Counted from the first letter of the stretch, positions 34,656 through 43,574 are shown. The stretch: 64,000 nucleotides of DNA from Siccirubricoccus soli (GCF_024178315.1 NZ_JAMZIK010000071.1:1-64000), one strand, 5' to 3'. Program-made: numbers and translations. Notes: generated from the sequence alone by a model not told the origin.

Positions 34656-35765
34656 TCACAGCAGCTCCCGGTACACGGCGAGCGTCGCCTGCTGCATCGC
34701 CGCCGTGGTGTAGCGGGCCAGCACCGCGGCCCGGGCGCGGGCGCCGATCGCGGCGCGGGCTTCCGCCGGCAGGGCCAGCACCTCCGCCAGCTTCGCCGCC
34801 AGCGCCGCCGGATCGCCGGGGGGCACGCGCCAGCCGGTCTCCCCCTCCACCACGGTTTCCCGCGGCGCGCCGAGATCGGCGGCGATGACCGGGCGCTCCA
34901 TCGCCTGGGCCTCGATCACCGTCCGCCCGAAGGCCTCGGCATCGGTCGAGGCATGCACCACCACATCGGCCAGCAGCAGGGCGGCGGGCATGTCCTCGGT
35001 CTGGCCGGCCAGCTTGGCCCGGTTGCCAAGGCCACGGGCGGCGATGCGGGCCTCCAGCTCGGCGCGGTAGCCGCCCTCGCCCACCAGCAGCGCCAGGGCA
35101 TCGCCCGGCAGCCTCGCCATGGCCTCCAGCAGCACGCCCTGGCCCTTCCAGCGCGTCAGCCGGCCGGGGAGCATCACCACCTGGCGCCCCTCCGGCACCC
35201 CCCAGGCGGCGCGCAGCGCGGCAAGGCGCTCGGCCGGCACCGAAGCCGGGCTGAAGGCGCGCGGGTCGACGCCGCGCGGGATCACCCTGAGCCGTGCCGC
35301 CGGCACGCCGTGCCGGGCCCGGATATGCGCCGCGATGAACTCGCTGATGGCGATGACCCGGTCCCCCCGCGCCATGACGGAGTTGTAGAGGCGCTTGCCC
35401 GGGAAGCCTTCGTTGTAGGTGCCGTGATAGGTGGTGACGAAGCCGGCGCCCGCCCGCCGCGCCGCCAGCAGCGCGGACCAGGCCGGGGCGCGGGAGCGGG
35501 CATGCAGGATGCGCACGCCCTCCGCCCGCGCCAGCCGCGCCAGCGCCCTGGCATTGGCGAGGATCCGCGCCGGGTTCTTGGTGGCGAGCGGCAGCGTCAC
35601 ATGCCGCGCCCCCAGCGCCTCCAGCCCCGCCACCATCGGCCCGCCGGCAGACGCCACCAGGGCGCGGCCGCCAGCGGCAATGATGGCCTCGGCGATCTCC
35701 AGCGTGCCGCGCTCCACCCCGCCGGAGACCAGCGCGGGCAGCACCTGCAGGACCGTCAGGCTCAA
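34656..35765 (-). CDS. Glycosyltransferase family 4
   Basis: A 369-residue GT-B retaining glycosyltransferase. The N-terminal domain has VLQVLPALVSGGVERGTLEIA, the C-terminal domain LPGRLTRWKGQGVLLEAMA and the catalytic EX7E element in AEAFGRTVIEAQAMERPVIA. It probably adds a sugar in lipopolysaccharide or capsule synthesis. The start overlaps the stop of the Ldh-family gene by 4 bp. Confidence 0.9.
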   Translation of the reverse strand: MSLTVLQVLPALVSGGVERGTLEIAEAIIAAGGRALVASAGGPMVAGLEALGARHVTLPLATKNPARILANARALARLARAEGVRILHARSRAPAWSALLAARRAGAGFVTTYHGTYNEGFPGKRLYNSVMARGDRVIAISEFIAAHIRARHGVPAARLRVIPRGVDPRAFSPASVPAERLAALRAAWGVPEGRQVVMLPGRLTRWKGQGVLLEAMARLPGDALALLVGEGGYRAELEARIAARGLGNRAKLAGQTEDMPAALLLADVVVHASTDAEAFGRTVIEAQAMERPVIAADLGAPRETVVEGETGWRVPPGDPAALAAKLAEVLALPAEARAAIGARARAAVLARYTTAAMQQATLAVYRELL

Positions 35766-36814
35766 AGCGGTGCCGGCGCGGCGAGGCCGGCGGCGGCGGC
35801 GCGGGCGGCGAGCACCGGCGGGATGGAGGGGTGCAGCTCGACGCCGCGGGCGAGCGCCTCGGCCCGCCGCGTCCAGGCGCGGGCGCCGGGCAGGCGGGGC
35901 GGCTTGCCGCCAGGGATGGGCGGGTTGGCCTTCACCGCCGCTGCCATCCAGCCGGATTCCGCCAGGAAGGACTCGGCGCCGGCAAAGCGGGCGGGGTCCA
36001 GCACCAGGATCAGCAGCGCGGCGCCCCAGCCGGTGGGCTCGGTGACGCGCCCGCCGCCGGCCAGGCCCGAGGTCAGCGCCTCCACCAGCAGGCCGAGGCC
36101 GAAGCCCTTGTGCCCGGCCGCCATGCCGCCCAGCGGCAGCAGCGTGCCGGCCGGCTCGGAGAAGAAGGCGTTGGGGTCGGCGGTGGGCTGGCCCTCGGCG
36201 GTCAGCAGGGCGTCGAAGGGGAACTCCGTGCCTTCGGCGCGGCGGCGCGCCGTCATGCCGTTGGTGGTGATGGACATGGAGACGTCGATCATCACCGGCC
36301 CATCCGGGCTCGGCCAGCCGGCCGCGACCGGGTTGGGGGTGATGATCCGCCGCGTCCCGCCCCAGGGGGCGACGGAGGCGGTGGCGGGGTCCGAGGACCA
36401 GATCAGCAGGATCTGCCCCCGCTCCACCACCCGCGGCAGGTAGGCGGCGAGGCAGGCGATGTGGTGGCTGCGGCGGATGGCAATGGCAGCAAGGCCGAAT
36501 TCTGCGGCGCGCGCGCTGGCGAGATCGGCGGCGCGGCGCACCAGCCAGGGGCCGGGGAGCTTGCCGCCATCCCAGGTCTCCACCACCGGGGTGCCGGAGA
36601 GGATTTCGGGCTCCCCCGCGGCCTGCATGTCACCGCTGGCCAGGCTGTCCAGATAGGGGCCGAGCAAGGCGAGGCCATGGGTGTCATGGCCCATCAGGTC
36701 GCCCTCCACCAGCGTCTCCGCCATGATGGCGGCACGGTCGGGGGCCAGGCTGCCGCGCTCGAACAGCGTGGCGGCGAAGGCGGTGAGGGTGGCGGGGGCG
36801 TAGCGCGCGGACAT
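35762..36814 (-). CDS. Ldh-family NAD(P)-dependent oxidoreductase
   Basis: A 350-residue enzyme of the malate/L-lactate/ureidoglycolate dehydrogenase type-2 family, which uses NAD(P)H without a Rossmann fold. Signature stretches: GHDTHGLALL near 42, the catalytic RRSHHIACLAAY near 113-124, and GGMAAGHKGFGLGLLVEAL near 228-246. The substrate is a 2-hydroxy/2-oxo acid or a cyclic imino acid; it cannot be fixed further. It overlaps the downstream GT4 gene by 4 bp, though the two share no obvious pathway. Confidence 0.9.
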   Translation of the reverse strand: MSARYAPATLTAFAATLFERGSLAPDRAAIMAETLVEGDLMGHDTHGLALLGPYLDSLASGDMQAAGEPEILSGTPVVETWDGGKLPGPWLVRRAADLASARAAEFGLAAIAIRRSHHIACLAAYLPRVVERGQILLIWSSDPATASVAPWGGTRRIITPNPVAAGWPSPDGPVMIDVSMSITTNGMTARRRAEGTEFPFDALLTAEGQPTADPNAFFSEPAGTLLPLGGMAAGHKGFGLGLLVEALTSGLAGGGRVTEPTGWGAALLILVLDPARFAGAESFLAESGWMAAAVKANPPIPGGKPPRLPGARAWTRRAEALARGVELHPSIPPVLAARAAAAGLAAPAPL

Positions 36815-36982
36815 GGCATTTCCTTGCCCGGGGCAAGGCTGGCGTCAATCCGAAGGGGTGCGGGATCCCGGCGGTGGCCGCAGGCAGCCAGTCCTGACCG
36901 AGGCTGCGCGCGCCCCGTCCCAAGGCGTCGGCCGGGACGGGAAGCAGCCCTTCGGCCGCACAGGGAAGCGGAAGGGCGGCGC

Positions 36983-37681
36983 TCAGATGCGGGAGAGGCA
37001 GCCGCCGGGGAGCGCCGGCAGGGGGCGGGTGCCGGCGAGGCGGACGAGCCCGGCGGGGTCCGGCGTGGCGAAGACCCAGAGGCCGTCCTGCGCCGCCACC
37101 AGGGCAGCGCCGGAGCTGGCGGCGAGGTGCAGCGCCGCCTCGTCCGGAAGCGCGAAGGCCAGTAGCGCCGGGCCCGGGGCGGGGCGGGCGGCGCCGAGCC
37201 CGGCGGCCAGCACCAGCACCGCAAACCCCTCCGGCCGCAACGCCGGGCCACGCCGGCGCCAGAGCAGACCGAGGGCGATCGCGGCAAGGCCGAGGCCGAA
37301 GAAGACGAGGTCCCACCACAAGGGCTGGGCGGCATCCTGCCGGATGCGGTGCAGGCCGAGCGCCCAATGGTTCACCACCGCATCCAGCACATGCCAGGCG
37401 CCGAAGCCGATGGCGAAGCCGGCGCCGAACACCCGGCCATGGCCCGGCCGCGGCCAGAGCAACGCGAGGCCGAACGCCAGCACCAGGTAATGCGCCGCGT
37501 GGAAGACGCCGTCCCACTGCACATGCCAGCGCAGCAGCCCGATGGTGCCGCCCGGACGCCAGCCGCTGAGCAGGTGATGCCATTGCAGGATCTGGTGCAG
37601 CAGGATGCCGTCCAGGAAGCCGCCGAAGGCGAAGCCCATCAGCGCCCCGGCCCAGCCCATGCGCATGCCGTCCCGCTCCAT
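36983..37681 (-). CDS. DUF2243 membrane protein
   Basis: A 232-residue protein. The first ~150 residues contain four hydrophobic helices with conserved polar residues (GGFLDGILLHQILQWHHLL, WHVLDAVVNHWALGLHRIR), the pattern of the DUF2243 family. The His-rich helices hint at a metal or heme ligand role, but no function is established. The last ~80 residues form a soluble tail (GAALVAAQDGLWVFATPDPAG) that looks beta-rich and is unusual for the family. ATG 37681 is chosen; the frame continues upstream. Confidence 0.8.
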   Translation of the reverse strand: MERDGMRMGWAGALMGFAFGGFLDGILLHQILQWHHLLSGWRPGGTIGLLRWHVQWDGVFHAAHYLVLAFGLALLWPRPGHGRVFGAGFAIGFGAWHVLDAVVNHWALGLHRIRQDAAQPLWWDLVFFGLGLAAIALGLLWRRRGPALRPEGFAVLVLAAGLGAARPAPGPALLAFALPDEAALHLAASSGAALVAAQDGLWVFATPDPAGLVRLAGTRPLPALPGGCLSRI

Positions 37682-37784
37682 GCGGCAGCAACATCGGCGC
37701 AGCCGGGAAGTTCGCGGCGCATGGCCCCTGGCCGCCGGGGTAGCAGGGCGCCGCCACTGCCGGCGCGGTTCCGGCAGGGCGGCC

Positions 37785-37887
37785 GGAGCGTGATCGGTTG
37801 AGCTTCGCTCAACCCTCCCGCTCCGGCGCCTTGTCCGGCCGCGCGTGTCACGGCATCGGCCGATCCCGCCTCGACCGATCACGCTCC
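37785..37887. repeat. MITE-like element with 14-bp inverted ends
   Basis: GGAGCGTGATCGGT (37785-37798) is exactly repeated in inverse as ACCGATCACGCTCC (37874-37887), a 103-bp unit. Inside the left end is a further hairpin, GGTTGAGC-TTC-GCTCAACC (37796-37814), nested in CCGGAGCG/CGCTCCGG. It lies in the 322-bp divergent region between the DUF2243 and FAH-family genes, where the FAH promoter must also be. No flanking target duplication is obvious. Confidence 0.6.
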
Positions 37888-38003
37888 ATGACTGGCGCCC
37901 CCTGCCCTTTCGCCGCATCCGCCGGGCCTTGCCGCCGCCGGGCCGGGCAGTTTCGGAAATCTCCGCCCCCCGCTACTCTGCCCGCCTTGACGGGGGAAAA
38001 GCG

Positions 38004-39173
38004 ATGCTGCGGCCGGATGCGAATGCGCTGCCCGAGGATTGGCGCCAGGGAAGTTTCGCGGCGCGGGCGATGACGCCGGAAGGGCCGATCGCCATCGCGC
38101 TGCTGCAGGGCGCGGCCTTCGACATGACGCCGGCCTTCGGCACCGTCTCCGCCTGGTTCAACGCGCCGGATCCCGTCGCCGCCATCCGCGCCCGCGGCGT
38201 GCCGCTGGCCTTCGACCTGCCGGCGACGCTGGCCAACAGCGCGCATGGCGCCTGCGACCCCGCGAAGCCCTATCTGCTGGCGCCGATCGACCTGCAGGCG
38301 GTGAAGGCCTGCGGCGTCACCTATGTGCGGTCGATGCTGGAGCGCGTCATCGAGGAGCGCTGCCGTGGCGATGCGACCCAGGCCGAGCAGGTGCGGGCCG
38401 AAGTCCGCGGGATCATCGGCGATGATCTCTCCGCGGTGAAGCCGGGCAGCGCGGAGGCGATGGCGCTGAAGGCCGCGCTGGTGGCGAAGGGCTGGTGGAG
38501 CCAGTACCTGGAAGTCGGCATCGGCCCGGATGCCGAGATCTTTTCGAAGTGCCCGCCCATGGCCTCGGTCGGGCCGGGGGCGAAGATCGGCGTGCACCCG
38601 AACAGCCAATGGTCGAACCCCGAACCGGAAGCGGTTCTGGCGGTGAATGCACGTGGAGAAATCCTCGGCGCCATGCTGGGCAATGACGTGAACCTGCGCG
38701 ACGTCGAGGGCCGCAGCGCGCTGCTGCTCGGCCGCGCGAAGGACAACAACGCCTCCTGCGCCCTCGGCCCGGTGCTGCGGCTGTTCGATGCCGGCTTCTC
38801 GCTGGACGACGTGCGGCAAGCGGAGATCGCGCTCTCCATCACCGGCGAGGATGGCTTCGCCCTGGCGGAGACCGGCGCGGTGGGTGCCATCAGCCGCGAC
38901 CCGGAGGATGTGGTGGCGCAGCTGATCGGGCCGCATCACCACTACCCGGATGGCGCGGTGCTGTTCCTCGGCACGCCCTTCTCGCCGAGCAAGGATCGCG
39001 GCGCGCCGGGCATGGGCTTCACCCACAAGCCGGGCGATGTGGTGCGCATCGCCTCGCCGCGCCTGGGCGCGCTGGCGAATGAGGTGGACCGGACGGATGC
39101 CTGCCCGCCCTGGGAATTCGGCATCGGCGCGCTGTTCGCCAGCTTGGCGCGGCGGGGGCTGCCGCGGACATGA
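38004..39173 (+). CDS. Fumarylacetoacetate hydrolase-family protein
   Basis: A 389-residue FAH-fold enzyme. The metal-binding region and active-site stretches are visible in YLEVGIGPDAEIFSKCPPMA, SNPEPEAVLAVNARGEI and GAMLGNDVNLRDVEG. Full-length similarity in style is to the ~390-residue subgroup that includes sugar-acid (2-keto-3-deoxy acid) dehydratases rather than to true fumarylacetoacetase; this is from memory of the family, not an alignment. GGGGGAAAA precedes the ATG. It overlaps the following hydrolase gene by 4 bp, so the two form an operon. Confidence 0.85.
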   Translation: MLRPDANALPEDWRQGSFAARAMTPEGPIAIALLQGAAFDMTPAFGTVSAWFNAPDPVAAIRARGVPLAFDLPATLANSAHGACDPAKPYLLAPIDLQAVKACGVTYVRSMLERVIEERCRGDATQAEQVRAEVRGIIGDDLSAVKPGSAEAMALKAALVAKGWWSQYLEVGIGPDAEIFSKCPPMASVGPGAKIGVHPNSQWSNPEPEAVLAVNARGEILGAMLGNDVNLRDVEGRSALLLGRAKDNNASCALGPVLRLFDAGFSLDDVRQAEIALSITGEDGFALAETGAVGAISRDPEDVVAQLIGPHHHYPDGAVLFLGTPFSPSKDRGAPGMGFTHKPGDVVRIASPRLGALANEVDRTDACPPWEFGIGALFASLARRGLPRT

Positions 39174-39925
39174 GCGGGGAGGAAAGCGGCGTCCTGCACC
39201 GCGAGGGCGTGGCGCTGGCCTGGCGGCGGCTGCGGGGCCGCGGGCCGGGCGTGGTGTTCCTGCCCGGCTTCAACAGCGACATGCAGGGCGGCAAGGCGAC
39301 CGAGCTGGCCGCCTGGTGCGCCGCGACCGGCCGTGCCTTCCTCCGCTTCGACTACAGCGGCCATGGCGAGAGCGGCGGGCGCTTCGAGGCGGGCAGCATC
39401 GGCACCTGGCTCGCCGACGCCGCGGCGGTGATCGCGGCGCAGAGCGAGGGGCCGCAGGTGCTGGTCGGCTCCTCCATGGGCGGCTGGATGGCGCTGCTGC
39501 TGGCCGCGCGCCAATTGGTGCCGGTGGCGGGGCTGATCGGCATCGCCGCCGCGCCGGATTTCGTCACGCGCATCGAGGCCGCCCTGCCCGAGGCGGCGCG
39601 GGCCGAGATGGCGGCGACCGGGATGTGGCGCCGGCCGAGCGCCTATGGCGACCCCTACCCCATCACCCGCCATTTGCTGGAGGAAGGGCGGAACCATCTG
39701 CTGCTCGGCGGGCCCATCCCCATCGGGGCGCCGGTGCGGCTGCTGCATGGGCAGGAGGATCCGGACGTGCCCTGGCAGCTCTCGCTGGAGGTCGCGGCGA
39801 AGCTCGCCACCCCGGATGTGCAGGTGATACTGGTGAAGGATGGCGATCACCGCCTCTCCCGCCCCGAGGATCTGGCGCTGCTACGCCGGACCCTCGCCGC
39901 GCTCCTCGGCGAGGATCGCCTCTAG
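39170..39925 (+). CDS. Alpha/beta hydrolase
   Basis: A 251-residue serine hydrolase. The nucleophile elbow is GSSMGG with Ser102; the acid and base are likely in HGQEDPDVPW and DGDHRLSR. The N-terminal PGFNSDMQGGKATELAAWC and FDYSGHGESGG are typical of a small-esterase group that includes ABHD10-like enzymes. The start overlaps the FAH gene stop by 4 bp. Its 3' end overlaps the convergent epimerase-like gene by 45 bp. Confidence 0.88.
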   Translation: MSGEESGVLHREGVALAWRRLRGRGPGVVFLPGFNSDMQGGKATELAAWCAATGRAFLRFDYSGHGESGGRFEAGSIGTWLADAAAVIAAQSEGPQVLVGSSMGGWMALLLAARQLVPVAGLIGIAAAPDFVTRIEAALPEAARAEMAATGMWRRPSAYGDPYPITRHLLEEGRNHLLLGGPIPIGAPVRLLHGQEDPDVPWQLSLEVAAKLATPDVQVILVKDGDHRLSRPEDLALLRRTLAALLGEDRL

Positions 39926-40771
39926 CCCCTCCCGCCAGCTCGGATAGCGCCAGGCGATGCCGAGGGCCCGCTTGGTCGCGGCATTGGCCACCTTGCGGTT
40001 CTCCGCCCAGAAGCTGCGCGCCATGGGGGACATGATCCCGGCGGCCGCCTCGAAGGGGATGGCGGGGGGCGGTTCCAGGCCGAGCAGGGCGGCGGCGCCG
40101 GCCATGACCTCGGCGCTTTCGGCGGGCGCGTCATCCACCAGGTGCAGCACGCGCACCCCGGGCGGCGGCGCCTGGCGCAGCGCCACCAGCACGGCCAGGG
40201 CGATGTCGTCGCGGTGGATGCGGCCGAAGGCGTGGCCGGGCTTCACGATACGGCGGGCGGTGCCGGCGCGGAGCTCGTCCAGCACGCTGCGGCCGGGGCC
40301 GTAGATACCGCCCGCCCGGAAGAGGTCCAGCGCCCGGCCGGCGGCAGCCGCGCGCCAGGCCTGCTCGGCGGCCAGCCGGCGCCGGCTGCGCTCCTGGCCG
40401 GGGGCGGGCTCGGTGGTCTCCTCCACCCAGGCGCCGCCGCGGTCGCCATAGACCCCGGTGGTGGAGAGGTAGCCGATCCAGCGCAGCGCCGGCGCGGCGC
40501 GGATCGCCGCCGCATGGGCGGCGAGGACGGGGTCCCCGCCCTCCCCTGGCGCGGCGGTGACGAGGAGATGGGTGGCGGCCCGGATCGCCGGGCCGGCCTC
40601 GGCAAAGGCCAGGCAGGCAACGCCGGGGGGCGGCGCGGTCCGGGCAGGGTCGCGCGCCGTGCCGGCCACCTGCCAGCCGGCCGCCGCCGCTGCCCGTGCC
40701 ACGGCGCTGCCGCTGTAGCCCAGGCCGGCAATGAGCAGCCTGCCCGATTCCGCTGCACTCGCCACCGTCAT
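39881..40771 (-). CDS. NAD(P)-dependent epimerase/dehydratase-like (YeeZ type)
   Basis: A 296-residue extended SDR-like protein. The N-terminal Rossmann motif is LLIAGLGYSGSAVARAAAAAGW; the middle has IGYLSTTGVYGDRGGAWVEE; RAGGIYGPGRSVLDELRAG follows. These match the YeeZ group, whose substrate is unknown. ATG 40771 is chosen because the Rossmann strand starts 11 residues in; the upstream frame has no similarity. It converges on and overlaps the hydrolase gene by 45 bp. Confidence 0.85.
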   Translation of the reverse strand: MTVASAAESGRLLIAGLGYSGSAVARAAAAAGWQVAGTARDPARTAPPPGVACLAFAEAGPAIRAATHLLVTAAPGEGGDPVLAAHAAAIRAAPALRWIGYLSTTGVYGDRGGAWVEETTEPAPGQERSRRRLAAEQAWRAAAAGRALDLFRAGGIYGPGRSVLDELRAGTARRIVKPGHAFGRIHRDDIALAVLVALRQAPPPGVRVLHLVDDAPAESAEVMAGAAALLGLEPPPAIPFEAAAGIMSPMARSFWAENRKVANAATKRALGIAWRYPSWREGLEAILAEERGEGPA

Positions 40772-40816
40772 GTGCCCGATCTGGCATCTTTCATCGTCGC
40801 CCGCTAGACTGGCGGT

Positions 40817-41647
40817 GTGATCCCACCCCGTTCCGTCCTGCTGGGGGCTGCCCTGGCAGCCGCGTTGGCCCTTGGCTCCGGCGCCACCTTCCTGGTGATG
40901 CAGGGGCCGGCGGCCGAGGCGGCGGATGAGGCGCTGCCCATGCCGCCGAGCCTGCCCCGGCTGAGCCAGGGGCCGGAATATGAGCGCTGCCTCGGCCTGC
41001 TGCGCGGCGACCCCGATGAGGCCCTGGCCCAGGCCGAGGCCTGGGAGGCGAATGGCGGCGGCGAGGGCGCGCGGCATTGCGCCGCGCTGGCCCTGCTGGG
41101 CATGGGAGAGGCGCCGCGGGCGGCGGAGCGGCTGGAAGGGCTGGCGCGGGTCAGCCGGGCGGGCAGCGGCGCGCGGGCGGCGGTGTTCGCCCAGGCGGTG
41201 CAGGCCTGGATGCTGGCGGGCGAGGCCGGCCGCGCCTTCGCCGCCGCCACCATGGGGCTGACCCTGGCGCCCGCCGATGTGGACCTGCTGCTGGACCGTG
41301 CCGTGGCGCTGGGCACGCTCGGCCGCTATGCCGAGGCGCTGGAGGATGTGGACCGGGTGATCGCCCTGGCGCCAAGCCGGGCGGAGGCCTGGGTGTTCCG
41401 CGCCGCGGCGCAGCGCCGGCTGGACCGGGTGGATCAGGCGGCGAGCGATGTGGACCGGGCGCTGGCCCTGGCGCCGGACAATGCGGAGGCGCTGCTGGAG
41501 CGCGGGATCATTCGCCAGCTCAAGGGCGACGTGGCCGGGGCGCGGGAGGATTGGGAGAAGGCGGTGAGCCTGGCCCCGGACAGCCCGACCGCCGATCTGG
41601 CGCTGCAGAACCTGGCGCTGAACGAGGCGGGGCCGCAGCGGCGATAG
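40817..41647 (+). CDS. TPR-repeat protein with membrane anchor
   Basis: A 276-residue protein. Residues 6-30 form a hydrophobic segment (LLGAALAAALALGSGATFLVM), either an uncleaved signal anchor or a signal peptide, so the rest is probably periplasmic. Four or five TPR units fill about 120-265 (for example LLDRAVALGTLGRYAEALEDVDRVIALAP). TPR domains bind partner proteins; none is named here. Start GTG 40817. No clear operon partner. Confidence 0.82.
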   Translation: MIPPRSVLLGAALAAALALGSGATFLVMQGPAAEAADEALPMPPSLPRLSQGPEYERCLGLLRGDPDEALAQAEAWEANGGGEGARHCAALALLGMGEAPRAAERLEGLARVSRAGSGARAAVFAQAVQAWMLAGEAGRAFAAATMGLTLAPADVDLLLDRAVALGTLGRYAEALEDVDRVIALAPSRAEAWVFRAAAQRRLDRVDQAASDVDRALALAPDNAEALLERGIIRQLKGDVAGAREDWEKAVSLAPDSPTADLALQNLALNEAGPQRR

Positions 41648-41834
41648 CCCGGCCGGCCGCGCCGGTGGTGCCCCCCGGGCGGCCCCTCATGGTGGTGCCC
41701 CACGCAGTCGCTCCGGTGCCGAAGCCTCGCACAGCCTGCCGCGGCAGGGCAGCAGGCCACGCGGGCTCCTGCCAGGGGGGCTGCATGCCGGCCGATGCCG
41801 TCAGCCCACCACGGGCCCCTTCCCGGGCCGGTCC

Positions 41835-42635
41835 CTATGCGGCGGGCGACCAGCTCGGCTTGCGCTTCGCCTTGAAGGCGGCGATGCCCTCTGCCGCCTC
41901 AGGGCTCGATGCCGTGCGGGCGAAGCTGGCGGCGCCCGCCTCGGCATAGCCCTCCGGCGAGACGGGGCCGAGCGCGGCGAGCAGCCCCTTGGTCTCGGCC
42001 AGCGCCATCGGCGCGCCTTCCAGCACCGCGGCGATGGTCTTCTGCACCTGCGCTTCCAGCGCCACGGCATCCGGCACCACCTGGTGCACCAGCCCGATCC
42101 GCCCGGCCTCCGTCGCGTCGATCACGCCGGCTTCCAGCACCAGCCGCGTCACCGCCGCGCGGCCGGCGCGGCGGGCGAGCCAGGGCAGGATCTGCGCCGG
42201 CACCAGGCCGCGCCGCACCTCCGGCGCCGCGAAGCGCGCCGTGGCGGTGGCGAAGGCGATGTCCGAGGAGCAGCAGAAGCCGAGGCCCCCGGCATGGCAG
42301 CTCCCCTCCACCGCCGCGATCACCACCTGGGGCAGCATGGAAATGTCGAGGAAGCGCTGCCCGGTGCGACGGTTGCGCACGGTCTGCCGCGCCAGCTTCT
42401 GCTCCGGCGTCTCGTCGCTCGCCACTTCCGTCAGGTCGAGCCCGGCGCAGAAATGCCCGCCGGCCCCGCCGATGACGAGCACGCGCGCGGTGGTGTCGGC
42501 CGCCAGCTCGGTCAGCAGCGCATCCCAGGCCTCGCCCATCGCCGTGCTCAGCGCGTTGCGCCGCTCCGGACGGTTCATGGTGGCGCGCACCACCGGGCCT
42601 TCGCGCGTGACCAGCAGCGGGTCGTGATCGGCCAT
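41835..42635 (-). CDS. Enoyl-CoA hydratase/isomerase family protein
   Basis: A 266-residue crotonase-fold enzyme. The CoA-binding/oxyanion regions are GGAGGHFCAGLDLTEVAS and VEGSCHAGGLGFCCSSDIAFA. The second catalytic Glu position of classic hydratases does not look conserved (GLVPAQILPWLARR), so an isomerase, hydrolase or other crotonase reaction is possible. ATG 42635 gives the usual length; the open frame continues for kilobases upstream as a codon-bias artefact. Confidence 0.88.
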   Translation of the reverse strand: MADHDPLLVTREGPVVRATMNRPERRNALSTAMGEAWDALLTELAADTTARVLVIGGAGGHFCAGLDLTEVASDETPEQKLARQTVRNRRTGQRFLDISMLPQVVIAAVEGSCHAGGLGFCCSSDIAFATATARFAAPEVRRGLVPAQILPWLARRAGRAAVTRLVLEAGVIDATEAGRIGLVHQVVPDAVALEAQVQKTIAAVLEGAPMALAETKGLLAALGPVSPEGYAEAGAASFARTASSPEAAEGIAAFKAKRKPSWSPAA

Positions 42636-42656
42636 GCTCTCTATCCTCCCTTGGGT

Positions 42657-42822
42657 ATCGAGGGAGGACGCTGCCCTCCCTCGAACTCCCTCCCGCAAAG
42701 GGCCGAAGGGCCCTTTGAACCCGTGAATCCGCTGTTCGAACCCACGTGCCTGAACTCGTGGCTTCCAAAGGCCCTTCGGCCTTTGGTGGGGTGGGTCCGG
42801 GAGGGGCAAAGCCCCTCCTGGG
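42657..42822. repeat. Four-hairpin intergenic cassette, copy 1
   Basis: In order: a TCGAGGGAGG/CCTCCCTCGA hairpin, AAAGGGCC-GAAG-GGCCCTTT, a ~45-nt spacer with GTTCGAAC, CCAAAGGCC-CTTC-GGCCTTTGG, and GGAGGGGC-AAA-GCCCCTCC. This is the reverse order of 54910-55069, and the spacer is recognisably related after reverse complementing. It fills the gap between the enoyl-CoA hydratase start and the dienelactone hydrolase stop. Confidence 0.8.
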
Positions 42823-42823
42823 A

Positions 42824-43525
42824 TCAGCCGAGCACCTTGGCCAGCAGCTCCGCCGTCCGCCCATTGGCGATGGTCGCCGCGCGGGCGTCCCAGGAATGCC
42901 CGCCCATGCGCGCGAAGGCGTGGTCCACGCCGGGATAGACATAGGCCTGCACCTGCGGATGGCCCTTCAGCCCATCGAGGATCTTCGCCTGCGCCTCGGG
43001 CGGGACGAATTTGTCCTTCTCGGCGATATGCAGGATGGTCGGCGCCTTGATCTTGCCGGCCTCGCCCAGCAGGCCTTCGAGGCCGACGCCGTAGTAGCTG
43101 ACATGCGCCTCCGCATCGGTGCGCGCCGCCGCCATGAACACCAGCCGGCCGCCGAGGCAGAAGCCCATCGTCGCCACCTTGCCGGAGGCGCCGTCCAGCT
43201 TGCGCGCCGCGGCGATGGTCGCCTGGATGTCCTCGATCGCCTTGTCCTGGTCCATGCCCTTCATCAGCGCGAAGGCCTTGTCCCATTGGTCCTGGCCGGC
43301 ATCGGGGTCGAGCTGCACGCCTGCCTGCTGCCGCCAGAAGAGGTCGGGGCTGACGGCGATGAAGCCCATCTCCGCCACCCAGTCGCTCAGCGCGCGCATG
43401 GTGGCGTTCACCCCGAAGATCTCCTGGATCATCACCACGGCGCCCGCGGGCTTCGTCTTCGGCATCGCCAGATAGGCCGCGAAGCTGCCGCTGCCATCGC
43501 TCGCGCTGATCTTGATCTCGGCCAT
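42824..43525 (-). CDS. Dienelactone hydrolase family protein
   Basis: A 233-residue alpha/beta hydrolase. The catalytic residues fall at the same numbers as in Pseudomonas dienelactone hydrolase: Cys123 (GFCLGG), Asp171 (EKDKF), His202 (DHAFAR), with Glu36 (QEIFGVN) and Arg206. It would hydrolyse dienelactones from chlorocatechol breakdown or similar carboxylic esters; no other catechol genes are in the window. Start ATG 43525; the 5' end is divergent from the DUF3047 gene, 49 bp apart. Confidence 0.92.
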   Translation of the reverse strand: MAEIKISASDGSGSFAAYLAMPKTKPAGAVVMIQEIFGVNATMRALSDWVAEMGFIAVSPDLFWRQQAGVQLDPDAGQDQWDKAFALMKGMDQDKAIEDIQATIAAARKLDGASGKVATMGFCLGGRLVFMAAARTDAEAHVSYYGVGLEGLLGEAGKIKAPTILHIAEKDKFVPPEAQAKILDGLKGHPQVQAYVYPGVDHAFARMGGHSWDARAATIANGRTAELLAKVLG

Positions 43526-43574
43526 TGCGCATCCCCTCCTTGTCCCGGGCGTCCGGGCAGGCATCTAACCACCC

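Noticed and set aside
37785-37887. Intrinsic terminator for the DUF2243 or FAH gene
   Set aside because: It lies upstream of both divergent genes, so it cannot terminate either; the 14-bp end repeats suit a mobile element better.
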